Below are positions 34,609 through 42,270 of a DNA stretch of 64,000 nt, piece by piece. A model generated the notes under the pieces. It saw only the letters and a list, made by a program, of their open reading frames with translations. It had not been told where the DNA came from and did not search any database. Numbering within the stretch: the stretch's first letter is position 1; the number at the start of each line of letters is the position of its first letter. The stretch is from positions 4,712,001 through 4,776,000 of the forward strand of contig OZ220706.1 of NCBI GenBank assembly GCA_965116695.1. The letters run 5' to 3'. This DNA is from JAJDTT01 sp965116695. GTDB lineage: Bacteria; Acidobacteriota; UBA6911; RPQK01; JAJDTT01. The position numbers and the translations under genes are program-made.

Positions 34609-35022
34609 TTATCTGAGCACTTCAAACGCGAACGTGCGGCCACGCCCGTAACGGTAGATCGCGAAATCGCTGTCGAAGGTGATCACACGGGAGATGCCGA
34701 GTCGCTCCATGAGCGCGAAGGAGGTGCGGTCGACCACGGAAAAGTCCTGGTCCGGAAACCGTTCTCCGATCGCCCATGCGGTTTCAAGGTCGGCGCTGTT
34801 GGTCTGCTCAACAATTGCCACTCCGCTTCGCAGGCCATCCCAGAAGGTTTCCGCCGCATGGGTTGAAATGAAATGGTGGATGAGACGCCAGGTTTCAACC
34901 AGAACGTGGTCACTCGTGACGAGTGGTTCATCCGTCGACAGCAATTGCTTCGCGCGGCCATTGAATCGGTCGCTCCGATCAGCGGCCGCATACCAACCTG
35001 AGCTGTCCACAAAGACACTCAT
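34609..35022 (-). CDS. VapC-type PIN-domain toxin
   Basis: 137 aa PIN ribonuclease. Acidic residues D6 (VFVDSSGW), E43 (VLVETW), an Asp in FSVVDRTSFALM (about 98) and one in TFDSDF (about 116) form the expected metal-binding quartet. It likely cleaves RNA when freed from its antitoxin. It overlaps the antitoxin gene by 4 bp (ATGA), the standard VapBC arrangement. Its stop is 16 bp from the convergent end of the XPB-like gene. It appears intact. Confidence 0.92.
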   Translation of the reverse strand: MSVFVDSSGWYAAADRSDRFNGRAKQLLSTDEPLVTSDHVLVETWRLIHHFISTHAAETFWDGLRSGVAIVEQTNSADLETAWAIGERFPDQDFSVVDRTSFALMERLGISRVITFDSDFAIYRYGRGRTFAFEVLR

Positions 35023-35279
35023 GAAGAGTCAGGTCCCCGGCGTTTGCGCGCGGCAATCGCTTCCGCAATCATGCGGGGCTTTTTTGATGCGATGTCCGTC
35101 CGTCCGGAAGAGCCGAGATCGAAGACCAGGGATCGATCGGCATTCCGGGAGGGCTGGGACAAGTCCCGTTCCACCAGCCGGCGCATGTATTCGGCGAGTG
35201 AGATACCAAGCTCGCCTGCCCGTGCGCGAACCCTCGTGTGAACCTCCGCGTTGAGGGAGATCTGAGTTCGAATCATCAT
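35019..35279 (-). CDS. VapB-type ribbon-helix-helix antitoxin
   Basis: 86 aa. The N-terminal IRTQISLNAEVHTRVRARAG is a ribbon-helix-helix DNA-binding arm, followed by a toxin-binding tail. Two adjacent ATG codons open the frame. The palindromic operator sits only 2 nt upstream, leaving no room for a normal Shine-Dalgarno, so leaderless translation or use of the second ATG is likely. It should repress its own operon together with VapC. Confidence 0.9.
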   Translation of the reverse strand: MMIRTQISLNAEVHTRVRARAGELGISLAEYMRRLVERDLSQPSRNADRSLVFDLGSSGRTDIASKKPRMIAEAIAARKRRGPDSS

Positions 35280-35281
35280 TA

Positions 35282-35317
35282 TTGCTACATCATAATGTCA
35301 TCATAATGATGTAGCAA
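35282..35317. promoter_or_regulatory. VapBC operator/promoter palindrome
   Basis: TTGCTACATCATAATG and CATAATGATGTAGCAA form a 16+16 nt near-perfect inverted repeat around a TCAT centre, immediately upstream of the antitoxin start. On the antitoxin strand it contains two TATGAT sequences resembling -10 boxes, the nearer about 11 nt before the ATG. Ribbon-helix-helix antitoxins bind such palindromes, so autoregulation is inferred. Confidence 0.8.
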
Positions 35318-35557
35318 GGCGGCGTTCCGGTGACGGCGTGGAATACGTCTGGGAAATACAGAAAGCCAGGGCAAATTCTCCCTTACCTTGGGGTACTTAC
35401 GTGGTCCGGCTCGACCTCGACACGCTTGGTCAGCCTGCTCTGTGCGGTGAGATCCAGAGCCAAGTCGGGGCTCTCCAATGTCTGCCATTGGCAGTTGATA
35501 TCCTTGAGAGAAGTAAGACTCGGCAGTGCCGAATTCTCTTGAAACGGGGGAAAGCAG
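35318..35557. other. Intergenic stretch between two TA loci
   Basis: No supported gene. Short frames exist but show no family character. It ends with GGGGGAAAGCAG, the ribosome-binding region of the small antitoxin gene at 35558. Confidence 0.5.
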
Positions 35558-35782
35558 ATGAACCAACTTCTTCAAAGGGCCTTTGAGAGAGCCGCCGAGC
35601 TCCCACAAGTGGAACAGGACAGGTTCGCTCGCTTCCTGCTGGCTGAATTGGATTCGGAGCGGCAATGGTCCGAGCTGTTTGCCCGTCCGGAATCGGAGGA
35701 CTTGCTGGAACGCTTGGCTGACGAAGTTCTGTCGGAACACCGTGCAGGGAGGACTCGACCTCTCACCATGGACGATTTGTAG
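35558..35782 (+). CDS. Small antitoxin-like protein partnering a RelE/ParE-type toxin
   Basis: 74 aa: MNQLLQRAFERAAELPQVEQ, then a Glu-rich helix, then ADEVLSEHRAGRTRPLTMDD. It belongs to a recognisable group of short acidic proteins (beginning with a LPxxEQDxFAxxLLxEL-type helix) encoded just upstream of RelE/ParE-like toxins. GGGGGA about 7 nt before the ATG fits as SD. The toxin gene begins 2 bp after its stop. It would neutralise the toxin, but the toxin copy is broken. Confidence 0.72.
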   Translation: MNQLLQRAFERAAELPQVEQDRFARFLLAELDSERQWSELFARPESEDLLERLADEVLSEHRAGRTRPLTMDDL

Positions 35783-35784
35783 GC

Positions 35785-36054
35785 GTGCGTTCGTTTGCAC
35801 GACAGAGCTTCTGGGATGCCTATCGGTGCCTTCCGGCCCGTGTACAGCGGCATGCGCGGGAGTCCTACCGCTTCTTTGCATCGGACCCTCGTCACCCAAG
35901 CCTGGATTTCTAGCGGGTGAGTGAGAGGCGTCCGGTGTATTCAGTGCGGGTGAGCATCGACTATCGCGCTCTCGGCGTAATGGACCAAGGCGACATGGTG
36001 TGGTTCTGGATCGGGCCTCACCACGAATACGATAGGCTTCTCAGGCGAAGGTAG
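35785..36054 (+). pseudogene. RelE/ParE-like toxin with in-frame amber codon
   Basis: From GTG: VRSFARQSFWDAYRCLPARV, then ASDPRHPSLDF, TAG (35911-35913), then RVSERRPVYSVRVSIDYRAL and GDMVWFWIGPHHEYDRLL. The order (HPSL, then YSVRVSIDYRA, then WFWIGPHHEYDRL) is that of RelE/ParE mRNA-interferase or gyrase-toxin folds. A Lys is expected where the stop stands. The rest of the frame is intact to 36054, so inactivation is a single codon and recent. Confidence 0.75.
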
Positions 36055-36086
36055 CGTTCCGTAGGGCATTGCTGAGTCGGGGAAAC

Positions 36087-36105
36087 AAAGGGGACAGTCT
36101 TTTCT
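36087..36105. repeat. Single GGGGACAGTCT repeat before the second XPB-like gene
   Basis: AAAGGGGACAGTCTTTTCT lies 15 nt upstream of the second paralogue's start. The first paralogue is also preceded by copies of this repeat, so each gene carries the same repeat at its 5' side. Confidence 0.6.
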
Positions 36106-36119
36106 GGAGACCCTGACCC

Positions 36120-37955
36120 ATGAGCTCTGACCTGCGGCCGGACACCTTGAAGAAAGCTCTGGGCCATCTGACGGTCGCGAACCTCAAGCCGATGATGGAG
36201 GTGCTGTCCGTCCCCGAGCCGCGGCCGACGCGAAAACCGGCCATCGTGGAGGCCATCCGGCTCCGAATCACGGAAGACGTATTGCGAACCCTGTGGCGGT
36301 TCCTGGACGCAGCCCAGCGGCTCGCGGTGGCGGAAACGCTCTACAGCCCGGAGCGTCGATTTCGCGCCAGACGTTTCTATGCCATGTACGGTGGGCTTCC
36401 GGAGGGCGTCGAATGGGGTGATTCCAGAGACTTTTCGCTACTGCACTTTTTTCTCTTTCCTCCGTTCAGCTACAAGGACCTGCCGACCGTCATTCCCAAG
36501 GAGGTCGAGCCGCTACTTCTGAAGTTCGTGCCCCGGCCGCCGGAACCTGCCATCAGCGCCGTGGACGAGGCTCCGGAATTCGTCGACCGGCCCCGCCGCA
36601 CCTCCGGTTCCGGGGAACCGAAGTCGGATCGGGTGCCTGTTACCCGACGGGACGTGGAGTCGGCCGCGGTGCACGATCTGTTCGCGGTGTTGCGATTGAT
36701 CGATGCCGGCAGGCTCACCGTCAGCGTGAAAACACGGCGCGCTTCGGCTGTTGCCGTGCAACGCATCGCTGCGGTGCTGAACGGAGGCGATTTCTTCGAT
36801 CCGACCCCGAAAAAGCGGGGGGGCCAGACGGTCGGCCCCATCCGGGCATTCGCGTGGCCCTGGCTGGTGCAAGCCGCCCATCTCGTCGAGTTTCGGGGCT
36901 CCAAGCTGGCTTTGACCAAGGCCGGAAGCGCAGCCTTCACGGCTCCGCCCGAGAAGACGTTACGGCATATCTGGCAGCAGTGGTTGAAGAGCAACTTGTT
37001 GGACGAGTTCAGCCGTATTGATGACATCAAGGGCCAGTTCCGGGGACGGGGCAAGCAGATGATGACTTCGCCGCGGACGCGCCGGCCGGTGATCGCCGAG
37101 GCGCTCGCACAATGCCCCGTCGGCGGTTGGGTGCAGATGGATGTCCTCTTTCGTTTCATGCACGCGACGGACCTGGGATTCAGCGTCACGCGGGATCACC
37201 GGAGTCTCTACCTCCTGGAGCCGAAGCACGGCAGCTTCAACTACGCGGGAGGCTGGCTCTGGAGTCTCCTCGAGGGACGCTACGCCCGGTGTCTGTTGTT
37301 CGAATATGCGGCCACCCTGGGAATGGTGGATGTCGCATTCACCGACCCGCGCGGTGCCCGGTTGGACTACACTCGATTGTGGGGCGCCGATGATCTGGAG
37401 TTCCTGAGCCGTTACGACGGCTTGGAGTACTTTCGTCTCAATTCGCTCGGCGCCTACTGCCTCGGCCAAACCGACCGGTACGAGCCGACCACTCCTCCGG
37501 TCCGGACCAACCTGACCCTGTTCACCGATCTTCGCGTCCAGTCGGCGGCTCCGTTGCCGCCTGATGAGCTTGCATTGCTCGAAACCTATGCCCGCCCTGA
37601 ATCGGATGGCGTCTGGCGACTGGATCTCTCTCGCGCATTGACGGCCACTGAGGGCGGTCACGACGTAGCGCGACTGAGGGAATTTCTCGCCGCGCGCGAC
37701 GATCAGCCGGTGCCGGAGACGGTCGAAGGATTTCTCCGGACCGTCGAGCGGGGTGCGCGCGCTCTGACGCCCAAGGGTGCGGCCCTGCTGTTGGAATGCA
37801 GGGACAAGAAGACCGCGGACCGGATCGTGGCCGACCGGCGGACGGCCACGCACTGCCTGCGGGCCGGGCCCCGCCGGCTCGTCGTTCCCGAAAAATCCAA
37901 AGCGGCATTTCGGCGCGCGGTCCACGCCTTGGGTTACGCGTTTTCCGTGCGGTGA
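36120..37955 (+). CDS. XPB/Ssl2 N-terminal-like protein without helicase motor (copy 2)
   Basis: 611 aa, colinear with the 617-aa protein at 32740 and, by eye, identical at roughly two thirds of positions. Long conserved blocks include RLIDAGRLTVSVKTRRASAV, then FEYAATLGMVDVAFTDPR and WGADDLEFLSRYDGLEYFRL. The N-terminal SAP-like part and the shared end (RRLVV to ALGYAFSVR) are retained; no ATPase motif is present. Co-conservation of both copies suggests they are functional. The ATPase-nuclease gene follows 113 bp later. Confidence 0.75.
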   Translation: MSSDLRPDTLKKALGHLTVANLKPMMEVLSVPEPRPTRKPAIVEAIRLRITEDVLRTLWRFLDAAQRLAVAETLYSPERRFRARRFYAMYGGLPEGVEWGDSRDFSLLHFFLFPPFSYKDLPTVIPKEVEPLLLKFVPRPPEPAISAVDEAPEFVDRPRRTSGSGEPKSDRVPVTRRDVESAAVHDLFAVLRLIDAGRLTVSVKTRRASAVAVQRIAAVLNGGDFFDPTPKKRGGQTVGPIRAFAWPWLVQAAHLVEFRGSKLALTKAGSAAFTAPPEKTLRHIWQQWLKSNLLDEFSRIDDIKGQFRGRGKQMMTSPRTRRPVIAEALAQCPVGGWVQMDVLFRFMHATDLGFSVTRDHRSLYLLEPKHGSFNYAGGWLWSLLEGRYARCLLFEYAATLGMVDVAFTDPRGARLDYTRLWGADDLEFLSRYDGLEYFRLNSLGAYCLGQTDRYEPTTPPVRTNLTLFTDLRVQSAAPLPPDELALLETYARPESDGVWRLDLSRALTATEGGHDVARLREFLAARDDQPVPETVEGFLRTVERGARALTPKGAALLLECRDKKTADRIVADRRTATHCLRAGPRRLVVPEKSKAAFRRAVHALGYAFSVR

Positions 37956-38068
37956 CGGTTGCGCGCGGAGAACCCACCCCCGCACCGGTTCATCCGACCT
38001 TCCGAAAAATGGCTGAAGCCGGTTTTCGGGACCCTGCGTGACCGAAGACAACGTGCGATACTCAAGCC

Positions 38069-39682
38069 GTGCGTTTCTTCAACACCGCCGGTCCGGTCAA
38101 CCCGGAAATGCACTACAGCATCCCGCCCCTGGAGCGCCTCGATGCCGATGATCTCCTGTTGCTCATCCGGCAATGGAAGTACTTCGTATTGCACGCGCCG
38201 CGCCAGACGGGCAAGACCTCGGCGTTGCTGGCGTTGAGGGACCAGTTGAATCTGGGCGGCGAGTACCGTTGCGCGTACGTCAACGTCGAAGGCGGCCAAA
38301 CGGCGCGGGAGAACGTGCGGGAGGGCGTGCGAGCGGTTCTCAGCGCTCTGGCTCGAGCGGCGCGCCACGGACTCGATGACCGGTTCGTTTCCGAGGTTTG
38401 GCATGACATCCTCGAATGGTCCGGCCCCAACGACGCACTTGGGGACACACTGGCTCGTTGGTCCGAAGCCGATGCGAAACCGTTGGTGCTCCTGATCGAC
38501 GAGATCGATGCGCTGATTGGCGACACCCTGCTCGCGGTGTTGCGGCAACTCCGGGCCGGCTATCCGGACCGTCCGCGCCGGTTTCCCCAGAGCGTGATCC
38601 TCTGCGGCGTGCGCGACGTGCGGGACTATCGCATTCGGTCTGCGGTCGAGAACCAGATCATCGCCGGCGGCAGCGCCTTCAACATTCGCGCTAAATCCCT
38701 GCGCTTGGGAGACTTCTCCCGCCGCGACATCGAGTCCCTGCTGGGGCAGCACACTGACGAAACAGGGCAGGTGCTGACGGACGAGGCACAAGACGAGATC
38801 TGGGAGTTGACCCAGGGCCAGCCGTGGCTGGTGAACGCGTTGGCTTACGAGGCCTGCTTCGAAAACAAGACCGGACGGGACCGCAGCCGGGAGATCACCG
38901 GCGAAGCCATCCGGGACGCACGCGAACAATTGATCCTCCGTCGAGAGACGCATCTGGACCAGCTCACGGACAAGCTTCAGGAGGAGCGGGTTCGGCGGGT
39001 CGTGGAGCCGCTGCTGCGGGGGACCGGCGCGGCTGACTCGATTCCGGCCGACGATCTGGCGTACGTGCGAGACTTGGGTCTGGTGACGCGAACCAGCCCC
39101 GTCGCTATCGCCAATCCCATCTACCGCGAAGTGATCCCGCGCGACCTCACCTACACCACGCAGGAGATGTCCATTCATCATGATCCCACCTGGTACGTCG
39201 ATGAGGCCGGGGAGTTGCGATCCGGCAAGCTGTTGGCCGCGTTCCAGGAGTTTTTCCGGGAGCACTCGGAGCACTGGGTGGAACGCTTTCAGTACAAGGA
39301 GGCCGGGCCGCAACTGCTGCTGCAAGCCTTTCTGCAGCGCATCGTCAACAGCGGCGGGCGGATCGAGCGCGAGTACGGCCTAGGGCGGGGGCGGACTGAC
39401 CTGTTGATTGTTTGGCCAAGCGGCGGGCGCGGGGACAACCCGCAAGCTGGAGAGAACCGGCAGGTGCAGAAGGTGGTCGTCGAGTGCAAAGTGCTGTTTC
39501 GGAGCTTTGAGGAGACGCTCCGCGAGGGTTTGGCACAGACGCGGGACTACATGGATCGGTGCGCCGCAGCGGAGGGGCACCTCGTGATCTTCGACCGCGA
39601 CGAAGACCGGTCATGGGACGATAAGACCTGCCGCCGCGAGGAGACGGACGGCGGTGCTCCGGTGACGGTGTGGGGGATATAA
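38069..39682 (+). CDS. AAA ATPase fused to a C-terminal PD-(D/E)XK nuclease-like domain
   Basis: 537 aa from GTG. The opening RFFNTAGPVNPEMHYSIPPL and Walker A APRQTGKTSA (GKT 48-50) mark a widespread but functionally uncharacterised ATPase family. Walker B is LVLLIDEID (139-147), and a winged-helix linker follows. The last 100 residues carry RTDLLI (D444) and VVVECK (E472, K474), the D-(28)-ExK pattern of PD-(D/E)XK nucleases. A role in DNA processing or defence is inferred. It stands downstream of the two XPB-like genes on the same strand. Confidence 0.82.
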   Translation: MRFFNTAGPVNPEMHYSIPPLERLDADDLLLLIRQWKYFVLHAPRQTGKTSALLALRDQLNLGGEYRCAYVNVEGGQTARENVREGVRAVLSALARAARHGLDDRFVSEVWHDILEWSGPNDALGDTLARWSEADAKPLVLLIDEIDALIGDTLLAVLRQLRAGYPDRPRRFPQSVILCGVRDVRDYRIRSAVENQIIAGGSAFNIRAKSLRLGDFSRRDIESLLGQHTDETGQVLTDEAQDEIWELTQGQPWLVNALAYEACFENKTGRDRSREITGEAIRDAREQLILRRETHLDQLTDKLQEERVRRVVEPLLRGTGAADSIPADDLAYVRDLGLVTRTSPVAIANPIYREVIPRDLTYTTQEMSIHHDPTWYVDEAGELRSGKLLAAFQEFFREHSEHWVERFQYKEAGPQLLLQAFLQRIVNSGGRIEREYGLGRGRTDLLIVWPSGGRGDNPQAGENRQVQKVVVECKVLFRSFEETLREGLAQTRDYMDRCAAAEGHLVIFDRDEDRSWDDKTCRREETDGGAPVTVWGI

Positions 39683-39736
39683 GAGACGAATCGGATCCGA
39701 GTCTGTGTGGATCCGATCATAGACTGAGCACAGGAA

Positions 39737-40927
39737 ATGACACCTGATCACGACCCGGATCCCAAAATGAACCTCCACCCCGGGCTGAGCTTCAGCCGGG
39801 GCGAGTATCTGCGCCGGTATCGGCTCGTAATGGACGGAATCCGCAAGGCTGGCGTCGACGCGTTGCTGGTCCGGGGTCCCGAGAACATCACCTACCTCAC
39901 CGGCTACGAAACTCCCGGCTACTACGGCTACCACTGCCTGATCCTGATTCCAGGGGAGTCGCCGGTCCTGGTGGGACGCCGTCTGGAGGTGGGGACCAAC
40001 GTTCCCGAGTTCTCCTGGCTGACCCAGGTCGCTCCGGTGGAGGACGACGAGGTGCCGGTGGAGGTCACCATCCGGACTCTTTCCAGGATGGGACTGGCGC
40101 GGAAACGCCTGGGGATCGAATCGGAAAGCTGGTTCCTGACGGTCAACGAGCACCAGGCGCTGGCCGGCGCGCTGCCTCACGCCACGCTGGTCGACTGCTC
40201 CAAGGTCATCGAGGAGGCGCGGATGATCAAGTCTCCGGAGGAGGTGGACGTGATCCGCCAGGCGGTGGCCATCGCCGACCGGGCGTGCCTGGCCGGGATC
40301 CGGGCCACCCGGCCGGGCACGACCGAGGACCGGATTGCGGCGGCGGTCTACAGGGAATGGTGCGAAGCGGGCGCCGAGTACACCGGTCTGCCCAACTTCA
40401 TCGTCTCGGGACCCCGGTCAGGGGCCTGCCACGCCACCTGGCGGGGCCGCCGGCTGGAGGACGACGACCATTGCTGTTTCGAAATCGCGGCCTCCAAGCA
40501 TCGCTACTGCGGGGCGGTCTTTCGCATGGCCACCGTGGGCCGGGTGAATCCCCGGCTGCGCCGGCTCTCGGACGCCCAGAACCGGGCCATCCGGGAGGTG
40601 ATCGACGCCATCCGGCCGGGGGCCGTCTCGGAAGAGGTGGACCAGGTGGGGCGCGACGTCATCGCCAAGGCGGGATTCGGGAAGTGGCACGTGAGCCGGC
40701 TGGGCTATTCCATCGGCCTCAACTATCCCCCCGACTGGGGTGAGGGCCAGATCATCAGCATCCGGCAGGGGGAGAAACGGCGCCTCCAGGAGAACATGAC
40801 CTTCCACCTGGTGGCCGGGGTCCTCATTCCCGGCGAGTTCGGCTCCGGGGCCAGCGCCTCGGTGCGCGTCACCGCCACCGGCTGCGAGGTGTTGACCTCG
40901 CTTCCGCTCCAGCTCTTCGAGAACTGA
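39737..40927 (+). CDS. Creatinase/M24-family hydrolase (ectoine hydrolase-like)
   Basis: 396 aa with the two-domain creatinase/prolidase layout: an N-terminal RNase H-like domain (GPENITYLTGYETPGYYGYH) and a C-terminal pitta-bread domain. The usual metal Asp/His/Glu set is not complete: CCFEIAASKHRYCGAVFRMA stands where M24 peptidases have DxG, resembling the metal-free creatinase/DoeA branch. Hydrolysis of a small cyclic or N-substituted compound is therefore more likely than peptide cleavage. Its neighbours, an aminotransferase and an M20 enzyme on the other strand, suit such a pathway. Confidence 0.82.
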   Translation: MTPDHDPDPKMNLHPGLSFSRGEYLRRYRLVMDGIRKAGVDALLVRGPENITYLTGYETPGYYGYHCLILIPGESPVLVGRRLEVGTNVPEFSWLTQVAPVEDDEVPVEVTIRTLSRMGLARKRLGIESESWFLTVNEHQALAGALPHATLVDCSKVIEEARMIKSPEEVDVIRQAVAIADRACLAGIRATRPGTTEDRIAAAVYREWCEAGAEYTGLPNFIVSGPRSGACHATWRGRRLEDDDHCCFEIAASKHRYCGAVFRMATVGRVNPRLRRLSDAQNRAIREVIDAIRPGAVSEEVDQVGRDVIAKAGFGKWHVSRLGYSIGLNYPPDWGEGQIISIRQGEKRRLQENMTFHLVAGVLIPGEFGSGASASVRVTATGCEVLTSLPLQLFEN

Positions 40928-40953
40928 CGGGGAACGGATGTTCGCGGACGCCG

Positions 40954-42237
40954 TTACCGCGTGCGCACGGTCTTGTCCGCGGGTTGGTACCGGTTGCCCA
41001 GGTGCCGCCACTCCAGTTGGAAGAACTTGAAGGGTTCGTCGCCCAGCACCTTGTAGCCGTGCTTGGCGTAGCGGGGGCAGAAGATTACGTCCCCCGGGCC
41101 CACCTCCCGCTCGAATTCGCCCACCTCCCAGATTGCCCGGCCCGAGACCACGATCTCGGCCTGCTCCATGTCGGGATGGTAGTGCACCGGCGTGTAGCCG
41201 CCGGGCTCGTACTGGACCAGGGCGATGATGGCGGCTTCCGAATTCTTACCCGGAAGCACGAAACCCACCTGGGAGATCCCGTAGTGGCCTCCCGCCCGCT
41301 CGGGGCTCAACTTGATCAGGGGAGTCTGCTTCTCCGAGAGGACGTAGCCCACGGTCCGGGCCAGGACCAGGTCGGACGCGCCCTTCCCGTCCAGGTCGAT
41401 TCCCCCCTTGGGCACGCCCCTCCAGTTGAAGTCGACCATGGCGAATTCGAAGCGGAGAACCCCGTCCGGTCCCGGTCCCGCGTTGGCTACCAAGAGTTCA
41501 CCGTCGCGGGTGAACTCCAGTCCGCGCGGAACCCGGAGGCCGGGATGGGTCAATGTCCCGTTGGCAATCAGCGCACCGTCCTGGAGTCGAAGCCGGTGAA
41601 TCGTGGGTTGGGACTCGTCGGAGACGAAGACCTCACCCCAGGGGCTCACCGCGGCCGCCGTCAACCGGCTTCCCGGCAGGGCCAGCGCTTCCGCTGCTTC
41701 GAGAGTGCCCGAGTCGTCCCCGGAGAGGCGGTCGATCCGGTCCGCGGCCACTCCGAAAGCCGTGTCGTCCAGGACGAATACGTCCCGATAACGGCTCCCG
41801 GCAACCTCTTGCACCCGGGCGAGACGCTGACGGTCGCGGTAGTGACCGCCGCCGCTCTCGGAGTAGAGTCGGCTGCCGTTGCGGAAATTCTGCGCCGTAT
41901 CGGTCGTCTCCAGCCGCCTGCCCTCGGGATCGGTGGCTTTCCCCGGATTGCCGCCGTATTTCGTCAGGCCCTGTGAACGGCGATACAGTAAGCGAGCCGT
42001 CTGTTGCTTGCGCCCGTCGTAGGTGACCAGGATGTTGCCGTCCCGCATTTCCAGCGACCGTGCCGGAAAGACGCCGGGCAGATCCCGTTCCCGGTAGGCT
42101 CGGACCTGCCGCGCGTTTCCTTCGTCGTCGATGTCGACCTCCAGGATGGCTTCCTCACCCTGGAGGACGAAGAGGCGGTTCTCGGCCCGGCCGGTCAGGG
42201 GAAAGAGCAGCAACAGGCAGACGAAGACACTTCGCAT
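40954..42237 (-). CDS. Exported beta-propeller fused to a C-terminal cupin domain
   Basis: 427 aa with Sec signal MRSVFVCLLLLFPLTGRAEN and GGAGG 5 nt before the ATG. Residues about 25-310 form an NHL/SMP-30-like propeller (VSPWGEVFVSDESQPTIHRL, VPRGLEFTRDGELLVANAG). From about 320 a cupin barrel follows (YTPVHYHPDMEQAEIVVSGR, then GPGDVIFCPRYAKHGYKVLG) with the two His-containing cupin motifs. The fusion is unusual. A periplasmic lactonase/isomerase or binding role is possible. It is the last gene of the M20-aminotransferase operon. Confidence 0.78.
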   Translation of the reverse strand: MRSVFVCLLLLFPLTGRAENRLFVLQGEEAILEVDIDDEGNARQVRAYRERDLPGVFPARSLEMRDGNILVTYDGRKQQTARLLYRRSQGLTKYGGNPGKATDPEGRRLETTDTAQNFRNGSRLYSESGGGHYRDRQRLARVQEVAGSRYRDVFVLDDTAFGVAADRIDRLSGDDSGTLEAAEALALPGSRLTAAAVSPWGEVFVSDESQPTIHRLRLQDGALIANGTLTHPGLRVPRGLEFTRDGELLVANAGPGPDGVLRFEFAMVDFNWRGVPKGGIDLDGKGASDLVLARTVGYVLSEKQTPLIKLSPERAGGHYGISQVGFVLPGKNSEAAIIALVQYEPGGYTPVHYHPDMEQAEIVVSGRAIWEVGEFEREVGPGDVIFCPRYAKHGYKVLGDEPFKFFQLEWRHLGNRYQPADKTVRTR

Positions 42238-42270
42238 GAGTTCCTCCTGGAAATGAAGGCCGCAGTCCGG

